From: Bryobacterales bacterium | GTDB taxonomy: Bacteria; Acidobacteriota; Terriglobia; Bryobacterales; Bryobacteraceae | Assembly (NCBI GenBank): GCA_003517725.1 | Contig: DOZZ01000063.1 | Span: forward strand, 1-11,894 | Direction of reading: 5' to 3' | DNA: 11,894 bases | Shown here: positions 1-6,079 of the stretch, piece after piece | How the letters are laid out: every line of letters starts with the position of its first letter | How positions within the stretch are numbered: the first letter of the stretch is position 1 | Program-made: the position numbers and the translations under genes | The notes under the pieces: generated by a model | Database searches by the model: none | Told to the model about the DNA's origin: nothing | What the model saw: only the letters and a program-made list of their open reading frames with translations

Positions 1-531
1 CTCGAGAACGCGGGCTCGACCGTGATCACGGCGGCGAACACCTCGGATCTGCTGCGCGTGAGGCGTTACCGCGAGGTGCGCGAGCTGCGCTGGAACGAGC
101 AAGCGCGCGTGGGCCCCGCGACTGTGCAGGCTTTCGAGGTGAACCATTGGGGTGCGCGCATGCGCAGCGATACGTTCCGCTCCTACAACGGGTACCTGAT
201 TGAGAGCGGACGTTACCGCGTAATTTTCGGCGGCGACACAGCCTATACGGATTCATTTCGCCAACTGCGTACATCGCGGTCAGTGGACCTCGCGATCATG
301 CCCGTAGGCGCGTACGACCCGTGGATTCGCGCGCATTGCAATCCGGAGCAAGCCTGGGCCATGGCCAACCACGCCGGTGCGGAATTCGTACTGCCGGTAC
401 ACCACGGCACGTTCGAGCTAAGCCGCGAGCCGCGCGGAGAGCCGCTGGAGCGTTTGCTGGCAGCCGCGGGGTCGGCGCCGGAGCGAGTCTGTGTACGACA
501 CATCGGGCAGGAATTTCACCTGGCCGCGTGA
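1..531 (+). CDS. MBL-fold metal-dependent hydrolase, NAPE-PLD/UlaG-like (5' truncated)
   Basis: The reading frame is open from base 1 and ends at TGA 529-531, so the N-terminal part, including the usual HxHxDH metal motif, lies outside the window. The GTG at 22 is an internal Val codon rather than a likely start. The visible C-terminal half (about 176 residues) has the later metallo-beta-lactamase landmarks of the NAPE-PLD/UlaG (COG2220) branch: a NHWG segment, the FGGDTAYTD strand with a metal-bridging Asp, the segment MPVGAYDPWIRAHCNPEQAW, and a final LPVHHGTFELS with a ligand His. In this family MPxGAYxP...NPEEA and xHxGTFxL are typical of zinc phosphodiesterases or lactonases acting on phospholipid-like or small cyclic substrates. 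The substrate here is unknown. It converges on the minus-strand gene ending at 551, with a 19-base gap. Confidence 0.85.
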   Translation, partial: LENAGSTVITAANTSDLLRVRRYREVRELRWNEQARVGPATVQAFEVNHWGARMRSDTFRSYNGYLIESGRYRVIFGGDTAYTDSFRQLRTSRSVDLAIMPVGAYDPWIRAHCNPEQAWAMANHAGAEFVLPVHHGTFELSREPRGEPLERLLAAAGSAPERVCVRHIGQEFHLAA

Positions 532-550
532 ACGCCGTCTGAAGCCGGCG

Positions 551-1999
551 CTAGCGCGAAGGCGGGCGGTCGTAGCTGGTGAAATCAAAATAGGCCGTTT
601 GGATCTGGCCGTGGCGCTTGATCTGCACAAACACGCGGTACCGCCCGGCGCTGGGGATGCCGTACGGAAAGGTCAATTCCTGGGGCATCGTCATCATGCT
701 CATGTCATGAGCCGGCGGCATCTGAGCCAACAGCATGGCTGCCATGGCGGCCGAGCCCGACGGGTGCACGTGGGCGAAAACCTGGCCATCGGAGCGGATG
801 AATTCGGCATGGCCGGCCATGCCCATGTAGGGTTCGAGGTCGTCCACGCGGTTGCCAGCGGCGTCATGCACCTCGAAGGTGAACAGTTCCGGACGCCGTG
901 CGCGAATCTCGCTGGTCGGCGACGTCCACACCATGCGGATGCCCTCATCGAGCGGGAACTCGCTCGAATCCGCGGCGTTTTGAAGCGGCGATGCCACGGC
1001 CTGGCTGTCATCGCCCTGCAGCGGAACGCCGGTGATGGGGGCTGTGTCGAGCGTGGCGACCGCAGTCTCGGCCAGCCCATTTTCGTGGACGATGTCGGCG
1101 TAGAGGGTATAGTGGCCGGCATCGAGCGTCGGCAGATCCACGGTGAAGCGGCCGGTGGCGACCATGTCGGGGTGCAGGTGCGCCATGCGGTCGAGCCCCG
1201 GCAGGCGCACCAGAAACAGGTGCATCAGGTGGCCGTGGTCGGGAACGAGGTCGTCCAGCTGGCGCAGTTTCAACCAGCCTGGGTCGTGCAGTTGCAGGTG
1301 CAACTGATTGCCTTGGAGAATGGCCGCCAGGTCCAGCGGCTTATAGATGTTGTGGCGGTAATTGTCAGCTTCGCTCGACCACCACCAGTTGCCGAGCCAC
1401 AGCACGCCGCCGCAAAACACCAGCATGGCGGCCATTACGGCCCAGGCTTGGTGTCGGCGCCGCGGCGTCGGCGAGAGGCCGGCGTCCAGACGCGCATCGC
1501 GAAAGGCGGCGCCCACGATGCTGACCAGTCCCACGACCAGAAACAGCATGAAGCCCAGCAACAGCAGGCTGGTATTTTTCTGCATGCTGTAGACGCGCGT
1601 CGAGAGTGCCGGTACGGGCACCGCGAAGGCGCCGTGGCCTTGTGCGCCGTCCAGATCCAGGCGGACTTCGAAGGAGCCGAAAGCCATCAGCCAGAGCGAG
1701 CCGGTGAAGCGCGTTGGGTCGGCTTTGTCGCGCATCGCGACATCCGGTGTCGGCGGGAAGTTTTTGCCGAGCCCGGTCAGCGGCAGCGGTACCAAGTGCA
1801 CCCCGCGGACGTCGCCCGAGAGCACTCGAAGCTCGACTTGCGCGACGCCGGGGATTACGGCGGGAGGGCGCACCGTGACGAATACCGAATAGGGGCCGGC
1901 CTGGCCCTGCGCGTAGATATCGGGGCTGCCGACGTGGGCCCGCAGCAGTGCCGGCGCGAGGCACAGGGCTAGGAGGAGGAAGCGATGCGGGTGAGCCAT
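551..1999 (-). CDS. PmoB/AmoB-shaped periplasmic copper protein: signal peptide, beta domain, two TM helices, duplicated His-rich beta domains
   Basis: 482 residues. Residues 1-21 form a signal peptide (HRFLLLALCLAPALLRA). Cleavage after Ala21 would leave His22 as the mature N-terminus, as in PmoB and CopC; cleavage after Ala17 (APA) is the alternative. A beta domain (about 22-140, with GPYSVFVTVRPP) is followed by TM1 (143-166), a basic loop containing RRR (180-182) that fits the positive-inside rule, and TM2 (185-206). The C-terminal extracytoplasmic part (about 210-482) has two related segments: HGHLMHLFLVR...AHLHP (255-277) and MAGHAEFIR...AHVHP (394-413). Each is followed by an AG-x-Y strand (294 and 451). 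A Met-rich stretch MPPAHDMSMMTM (427-438) resembles copper-binding Met motifs. The order beta domain, two helices, beta domain is that of PmoB/AmoB. The PmoB HHMH-type CuB cluster is not obvious; H122 is the only nearby His. It starts 4 bases after the PmoC-like gene's stop. Existence of the gene is certain; the PmoB relationship is inferred from architecture and context. Confidence 0.8.
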   Translation of the reverse strand: MAHPHRFLLLALCLAPALLRAHVGSPDIYAQGQAGPYSVFVTVRPPAVIPGVAQVELRVLSGDVRGVHLVPLPLTGLGKNFPPTPDVAMRDKADPTRFTGSLWLMAFGSFEVRLDLDGAQGHGAFAVPVPALSTRVYSMQKNTSLLLLGFMLFLVVGLVSIVGAAFRDARLDAGLSPTPRRRHQAWAVMAAMLVFCGGVLWLGNWWWSSEADNYRHNIYKPLDLAAILQGNQLHLQLHDPGWLKLRQLDDLVPDHGHLMHLFLVRLPGLDRMAHLHPDMVATGRFTVDLPTLDAGHYTLYADIVHENGLAETAVATLDTAPITGVPLQGDDSQAVASPLQNAADSSEFPLDEGIRMVWTSPTSEIRARRPELFTFEVHDAAGNRVDDLEPYMGMAGHAEFIRSDGQVFAHVHPSGSAAMAAMLLAQMPPAHDMSMMTMPQELTFPYGIPSAGRYRVFVQIKRHGQIQTAYFDFTSYDRPPSR

Positions 2000-2003
2000 G
2001 CGG

Positions 2004-3149
2004 TTAGCGGCGCACGGCCCGAATCCAATTGCCGACGGCCCACCCGGCGCGCATCGAAAGTATCGCCAGCGCCAACGCCAGAACCAGCAGTGCGCGGAAG
2101 TTGGGCTCGGCGGGGATGAAAAGATTTCGAAACATGAAGGACTTGGGACCGGCCTGGTAATCGATATAGATGGAGCCGAAGACGGCGTTGTGCGCCGCGT
2201 GGGACATCAGGAAAGTGCCCATGGGCCATTGCACCGCGAGCAACAGGGCAAGAAACAGCGCGCCCGAGAGCCCCGCCACGGCCCACGCATTCCAGCCGCG
2301 GAGTCGCTGCCAAACCAGGTCAAGCGCCAGCGCCGGCACGACGACCAGCAGCGGAAAGCCCGGCGGGATGAACTGTTTCACCGGGGTGTAGACGGGGCCC
2401 AGTTTAGGTTCGGCGGCGAAGAGCGGCAGGATGTAGAGCAGTCCGAGAATAAACGTGGTGTAAAGAAGGGCCACCTGCGTTGCGGCCCAGCGGTTGCCCG
2501 AACCGCGCGACGCCAGCGCCATCACTAGCGGCACCAAGAGGCACACCACGCAGTAGAAAACGGCGGTGTGCATCCAGATGCGGCCCGTGTATTCGAGCGA
2601 GATCACCAGCAGGGCGATCAGCAGCATCGACGCGAGGTAAAGAAAGATGCGCTCGAGGGCCGGGCGGAAATCGGCGGTCGCGCGGTTCATCGCGCCTACT
2701 ACTAAGATCAGCGCGCCAAACTCGACCGCAATCATGCCGAGCGCCAGCACCATGTGCGGCGGGCTGAGGATTTTGACGTCGAGCCCGTAAGCGCTGTGCC
2801 ACCAATCATCGAAGGGCGCCGAGGCCAGCATCACCAGGCCGCCCCACGTGGAGATGAACGCGCCCAGCGGAGCGCGAAAGCCCCAGACCGAGACGGCGCT
2901 GTCGCGCAGGCCGGACTTGCCGAAGGTGGTGGCCAGGATCAGATAGCCGCAGGCGACGGCCGCCAGCACACCGCACATATAGATGGCGATGTGCGCCGGG
3001 GTCAGGAAGGCGTCGCGTCCGATAGAGCGATGCCAGCTGATGTCCCAATGCACGCCGACCATGGCCGAAGTGACGGCCGCGACCGAGGCCCAGATGTACC
3101 AGGGCATACTGGCCCGGTGCGAACGGGCGGAGAGCACGGAGGTGGCCAT
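2004..3149 (-). CDS. PmoC/AmoC-like polytopic membrane protein with two copper-ligand motifs
   Basis: 381 residues from ATG 3149; a TTG one codon upstream (3152) is possible. About ten hydrophobic helices are visible (roughly 17-35, 51-73, 95-113, 132-153, 167-188, 192-214, 223-245, 263-280, 288-310, 351-370). At the TM1/TM2 junction is DISWHRSIGRDAFLTPAH, giving D36-x3-H40-x12-H53. At the TM3/TM4 junction is D114-x3-H118-x13-H132 (DDWWHSAYGLD...SPPH). Recalled from the literature, PmoC of M. capsulatus has Asp156/His160/His173 (CuC) and Asn227/His231/His245 (CuD), which is the same 4/13 and 4/14 spacing, with motifs 71 apart against 78 here. The AmoC segment DASWHQVIIRDTSFTPSH, also from memory, is very close to the first motif. 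Oddities: Asp replaces Asn at the second site; the protein is about 100 residues longer than PmoC, with extra C-terminal helices and an HAAH (317-320) loop. It lies just upstream of the PmoB-shaped gene, matching C-before-B gene order, but no subunit A gene is present. Catalytic activity is not established. Confidence 0.82.
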   Translation of the reverse strand: MATSVLSARSHRASMPWYIWASVAAVTSAMVGVHWDISWHRSIGRDAFLTPAHIAIYMCGVLAAVACGYLILATTFGKSGLRDSAVSVWGFRAPLGAFISTWGGLVMLASAPFDDWWHSAYGLDVKILSPPHMVLALGMIAVEFGALILVVGAMNRATADFRPALERIFLYLASMLLIALLVISLEYTGRIWMHTAVFYCVVCLLVPLVMALASRGSGNRWAATQVALLYTTFILGLLYILPLFAAEPKLGPVYTPVKQFIPPGFPLLVVVPALALDLVWQRLRGWNAWAVAGLSGALFLALLLAVQWPMGTFLMSHAAHNAVFGSIYIDYQAGPKSFMFRNLFIPAEPNFRALLVLALALAILSMRAGWAVGNWIRAVRR

Positions 3150-3221
3150 CAAAAATTAGGATACAGGTGCCGGGCGGGCGCCGGCTACAAAGCACGTTTT
3201 CCGCTGTGCTAGCGTGATGCC

Positions 3222-3226
3222 AGGAG
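3222..3226 (+). promoter_or_regulatory. Shine-Dalgarno site (AGGAG) for the 3234 gene
   Basis: AGGAG ends 7 bases before ATG 3234, a near-ideal match and spacing. It is one of the few strong ribosome binding sites in the window and fixes this start. The divergent intergenic region 3150-3233 must also hold the promoter of the minus-strand copper-protein operon, but I see no clear -35/-10 pair for either direction. Confidence 0.75.
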
Positions 3227-3233
3227 AACCATC

Positions 3234-3599
3234 ATGACCACCCAAGACGTAGCGGACACGCTCGTTAAACTTTGCTCGGAAGGCAAGTTCAACGAGGCCA
3301 CGGACCAGCTCTACTCAGCCGATATCGAGAGCATGGAAGCAGGCGCGCCTCCCGGAGGTTCGCGTGAGACCAAGGGCTTGGCGGCCGTCAAAGCTAAGGG
3401 CGAATGGTGGGCAGCGAACCACGAAGTCCACTCCGTTAAGGTGGAAGGTCCGCTGGTCGCGCACGATCACTTCGCCGTGACTTTCAAATTGGACGTCACC
3501 TTCAAACCGCAAAACAAACGATTCACGATGGAAGAAGTTGCCGTCTACAAGGTTGCCGGCGGCAAAATCGTTTACGAACAGTTTTTCTACAGCATGTAG
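3234..3599 (+). CDS. NTF2/SnoaL-like small protein
   Basis: 121 residues with no signal peptide, so cytoplasmic. The pattern is that of the NTF2/SnoaL-like alpha+beta cone: an N-terminal helix (DVADTLVKLCSEGKFNEATDQL), an acidic turn with YSADIESME, a Gly-rich loop, a helix ending GEWWAANHEVHSV, then long antiparallel strands (HFAVTFKLDVTFK, FTMEEVAVYKV, KIVYEQFFYSM). The size fits a single domain. Members include isomerases, hydrolases and plain ligand-binding proteins, and nothing here picks one. It is divergent from the copper-protein operon and preceded by a good AGGAG site. No terminator hairpin with a T-run follows; a 12-base palindrome lies 3 bases after the stop. Confidence 0.8.
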   Translation: MTTQDVADTLVKLCSEGKFNEATDQLYSADIESMEAGAPPGGSRETKGLAAVKAKGEWWAANHEVHSVKVEGPLVAHDHFAVTFKLDVTFKPQNKRFTMEEVAVYKVAGGKIVYEQFFYSM

Positions 3600-3601
3600 C
3601 A

Positions 3602-3613
3602 CGCTGGCCAGCG
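3602..3613. repeat. 12-bp perfect palindrome CGCTGGCCAGCG
   Basis: Two 6-base arms with no loop, directly after the 3234-3599 gene and about 90 bases before the next gene. There is no T-tract, so it is not a standard intrinsic terminator. It could be a dimeric regulator site or chance in GC-rich DNA. The rest of the 107-base gap (3600-3706) shows only a short GCAGG/CCTGC hairpin (3676-3698) just before the next start. Confidence 0.3.
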
Positions 3614-3706
3614 GCGGGAGATATAGGACTGTTTAGATCTGATATTCCGCCGTTCGGCCCTAAGCTCTGGAATCCGCAGGTTCAACCCTCTATCCTGCTG
3701 GATTAC

Positions 3707-4561
3707 GTGAGCATCCAAAAATTTTTTGCGGTCGTGGCCACATTGGCGGGAGCCGTAGCCCTGCCCGCCGGCGAGGGTCCGTTTTTCGTGACCTATACGC
3801 ACCAGATGGAAGAGCCAGGCAACCTGGAAGTCGCCACGCGCAGCGCCATGGCGAAGCCGCGCGACGGCCAGCGTTTTCTGGGCAGCGTGCTCGAACTCGA
3901 ATATGGCGCCACCGGTTGGTGGACCACGGAGTTGTATCTCGACGGGCAGGCCACGCGAGGCCAGGGCGCGCTCTTCACCGGTTACCGCTGGGAGAACCGT
4001 TTTCGCGTCGTGCCCGGCGAACACTGGATCAACCCGGTGCTGTATGTCGAGTTCGAAAACATCAACGGCGCGGACAAGAGCTTGCTGGAGGTGGTGTCGA
4101 CCGATGGGCAGGCGGACCTGACCGACCCTAACCACGAAGCGCGGCTCGAGAAAAAGCGCGAGATAGAGGCCAAGCTGATCCTGGGCAGCCATGTGAAAGG
4201 CTGGACCGTGGCGGAGAACTTTATCGTTGAGAAGAACGTGCGGCATGCGCCGTTCGAATTTGGCTACGCGGCCGGAGTGAGCCGGCCGCTGGCTTTGAAG
4301 GCACGTCCGGACCGCTGCCAGTTGTGCGCCGAGAATTTTCAGGTGGGCCTAGAGTTGTACGGCGGCATGGGGACGCATGAGCGCTTCGGGCTGCGCGACA
4401 CCTCGCACTACCTGGCTCCCACGCTGGCCTGGACGTTGGCGAGCGGAATGAAAATGCAGATCTCGCCGGGCTTCGGCCTGACCGATTCGAGCGCGCGCTT
4501 TCTGCTGCGCTTCGGTGTGTCGTATGAGATCCAGCAGCTGCTGAGGAGCGGGCGCCGATGA
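3707..4561 (+). CDS. secreted beta-barrel-like outer membrane protein of unknown function
   Basis: 284 residues from GTG 3707. The GTG places a typical signal peptide at the N-terminus (SIQKFFAVVATLAGAVALPAG, cut near residue 20-22), but no good ribosome binding site is seen. The mature part alternates polar and hydrophobic residues in many short strands (SVLELEYGATGWWTTELYL, PVLYVEFENI, EAKLILGSHVKGWTVAENF, FQVGLELYGGMG, LRFGVSYEI), which suggests an outer-membrane barrel of about 10-12 strands; the last strand does not end in Phe. A CxxC pair (C204, C207) sits in a loop and could form a disulfide or bind a metal. Its stop overlaps the next start (ATGA 4558-4561), so it is translationally coupled to the cytochrome c gene. 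A role as porin or redox partner scaffold is speculation; family not recognised with certainty. Confidence 0.7.
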   Translation: MSIQKFFAVVATLAGAVALPAGEGPFFVTYTHQMEEPGNLEVATRSAMAKPRDGQRFLGSVLELEYGATGWWTTELYLDGQATRGQGALFTGYRWENRFRVVPGEHWINPVLYVEFENINGADKSLLEVVSTDGQADLTDPNHEARLEKKREIEAKLILGSHVKGWTVAENFIVEKNVRHAPFEFGYAAGVSRPLALKARPDRCQLCAENFQVGLELYGGMGTHERFGLRDTSHYLAPTLAWTLASGMKMQISPGFGLTDSSARFLLRFGVSYEIQQLLRSGRR

Positions 4562-4941
4562 AGTTGTTACGGTGGGGCGCGGTTCTAATATTCTGCGGCG
4601 TGGTGCTGGCGCGGTCGGGGTCGCTGCTGCAGTACGCCGCGGCCCGCGCGAAGCCCCTGTCCAACCCGACGGCGGGCGATGCGGAGGCCATCCGTGCGGG
4701 CGCGAAACTCTACACACGGGAGTGCGCCGAGTGCCACGGCGCCGATAAGCAGGGAACGGGGCGCGCACCGGCGTTGGCCTATGAGCTGGTACGCCAAGCG
4801 CCGCCGGGGGCCTTGTTCTGGGTGCTGCGCAACGGTTCGCCGGGCCGCCGCATGCCTTCGTTCGCGCACTTGCCGGAGGCACAGCGCTGGCAGATCGTCA
4901 CTTTTCTTCAGCGTATGCCCGAGAAGGCGCCAGGGCAATAG
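4558..4941 (+). CDS. mono-haem class I cytochrome c, periplasmic
   Basis: 127 residues. An N-terminal hydrophobic segment (about 6-20) acts as signal peptide or membrane anchor. The haem-binding motif CAECH is at 56-60 within YTRECAECHGADKQGTGRAPAL, and Met99 in RRMPSFAHL is the expected axial ligand. The closing helix LPEAQRWQIVTFLQRM is the usual C-terminal helix of the cytochrome c fold (COG2010-like). It should carry electrons in the periplasm; the partner is not identifiable. Start ATG 4558 overlaps the stop of the barrel gene by 4 bases. The copper-protein operon lies about 1.4 kb away on the other strand, so a functional link is possible but unproven. Confidence 0.92.
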   Translation: MKLLRWGAVLIFCGVVLARSGSLLQYAAARAKPLSNPTAGDAEAIRAGAKLYTRECAECHGADKQGTGRAPALAYELVRQAPPGALFWVLRNGSPGRRMPSFAHLPEAQRWQIVTFLQRMPEKAPGQ

Positions 4942-4976
4942 CGACAACAGGCAGCATCTGGTAGCTCTGGTGCACT

Positions 4977-5444
4977 ATGTTTCGATCAAGCTCGGCAGTA
5001 CTGCTGTTGATCGTCGCGATGGCCCAACCCGGAGTCCCGGCAGGTCACGGCGGGAGCCACGTGCATTATGTGGGCGGCACTCTGGCGGAGCTCTCCGGAA
5101 GAGTGCCGGGGCAGCTCGAGATCAGTGCGGGCGATACGCTGCGTTTTGAGACGCACGGCACGCAGGTCAGCGTGCCTTACAGCAGCGTCAACCTGATTGA
5201 GTACGGCCTGCGCGTCAACCGCCGCTACGTTGCCGCGGTACTGATTTCGCCGCTGCTGCTGCTGAGCAAGAAGCGCTCGCATTTCGTAACCGTGGGTTAT
5301 GCCGACGCCGACGGGCGGCAACAGGCCATGGTGTTCCAGGTAGATAAAGGCGATGTGCGGGCGGTTCTGGTGAGCCTGGAGGCGCGCACCGGGCGCAAGG
5401 TGGAGTACCAGGACGAAGAGGCGCGTAAAGCAGGCAAAGGATGA
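4977..5444 (+). CDS. small secreted protein with PH-like beta fold, unknown function
   Basis: 155 residues. A signal peptide (about 1-22) is followed by GHGGSHVHYVGGTL, a His-rich mature start. The body (34-145) is a string of short strands: GTLAEL, GQLEI, DTLRFET, TQVSVPYSSVNLIEYG, a hydrophobic Arg/Lys-flanked segment (RRYVAAVLISPLLLLSKKRSH, 82-102), HFVTVGYAD, QAMVFQVD, and a closing helix DVRAVLVSLEARTG. This order resembles bacterial PH-like or YcxB-like domains, in which a helix follows the last strand. The segment at 84-97 may be a strand pair or a membrane-touching hairpin. The family is seen in Acidobacteriota genomes (from memory) but has no known function. It follows cytochrome c by 35 bases and overlaps the next gene (ATGA 5441-5444). 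Confidence 0.72.
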   Translation: MFRSSSAVLLLIVAMAQPGVPAGHGGSHVHYVGGTLAELSGRVPGQLEISAGDTLRFETHGTQVSVPYSSVNLIEYGLRVNRRYVAAVLISPLLLLSKKRSHFVTVGYADADGRQQAMVFQVDKGDVRAVLVSLEARTGRKVEYQDEEARKAGKG

Positions 5445-6079
5445 GCGCCGCGGCTTTGACGGTACTGGCCGCTCTGCTGTCGGTAGCGGAGCCATGCGCC
5501 GCGATCGAACCGGCCAAGCCAGCTATCCAGAGCAGCGGGCCACCCGCCAGTCTGCTCACCATCCAGCGAGTGTATGTGGATCATCTGGGCGCGGCGATGG
5601 GGGCGGATGAGGTGCGCGACATACTGATGAGCACGCTGATGCGCGACCGTCTGTTCGCGTTGACCGAAAACGAGGAGCGCGCGGATGCCTTTCTGCGGGG
5701 CACGGCCAGCGACGTGATCTTCGAGGAAGAGCACGAATCGAGCGACAGCATTAACGGGCACGTGCAGACATCACTCTCGACCGGCGGCTCTTACAGCACG
5801 CGGGCCAACAGCCGCGGCGCGTCGGCGTCGGTGGGCGATGCCGAACATGCGCGCAGCACGGAGCGGCGGCATCAGTCGATGGCGGCGGTGCGGCTGGTGA
5901 ATCGCGATGGCGACGTGCTGTGGGCCACGACGCAGGAGAGTGGCGGCGCGAAGTTCCGGGGCGCCACGGCGGACGTAGCCGATAAAGTGGCGCGGGCGCT
6001 GGCGGAAGATGTGCGGCAAGCGCGCGCGGCCGCGGCTATGCCGCCGAAGTTGAAGGCCGCAGGTCCGGGCGCGCGCTGA
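5441..6079 (+). CDS. secreted CsgG-like protein of unknown function
   Basis: 212 residues. Signal peptide 1-21 (ending PCAA). After a Pro-rich linker, the segment LLTIQRVYVDHLG...ADEVRDILMSTLMRDRLFALTENEERADAFLRGTAS (about 39-90) has the strand-helix-strand order of CsgG/TolB-N-like domains, in which a protein senses or assembles at the outer membrane. A Ser/Gly-rich insertion (about 99-135) is low in complexity and may be a flexible loop. The fold then resumes with AAVRLVNRDGDVLWATTQES and a helix ADKVARALAEDVRQARA. There is no lipobox Cys, unlike true CsgG. It is the last gene of the plus-strand set beginning at 3707, and its 3' end overlaps the convergent ThiO-like gene by 44 bases. Confidence 0.7.
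   Translation: MSAAALTVLAALLSVAEPCAAIEPAKPAIQSSGPPASLLTIQRVYVDHLGAAMGADEVRDILMSTLMRDRLFALTENEERADAFLRGTASDVIFEEEHESSDSINGHVQTSLSTGGSYSTRANSRGASASVGDAEHARSTERRHQSMAAVRLVNRDGDVLWATTQESGGAKFRGATADVADKVARALAEDVRQARAAAAMPPKLKAAGPGAR

Noticed and set aside
491..1972. Long plus-strand open frame (about 490 codons) opposite the PmoB-shaped gene
   Set aside because: It is an antisense shadow: composition is rich in His/Gln/Arg with no signal, domain or ribosome site, while the minus strand encodes a coherent secreted protein. GC-rich codon bias keeps the opposite frame open.
1998..3212. Plus-strand open frames opposite the PmoC-like gene (1998-2528, 2754-3212)
   Set aside because: They lie antisense to clear hydrophobic helices, have Arg/Gln/Gly-rich composition and no recognisable motif.
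3671..3706. GGTTCAA followed by pyrimidines, resembling a tRNA T-arm
   Set aside because: The flanking bases do not form a T-stem or acceptor stem and there is no upstream D- or anticodon arm. Only a 5-bp GCAGG/CCTGC hairpin is present.
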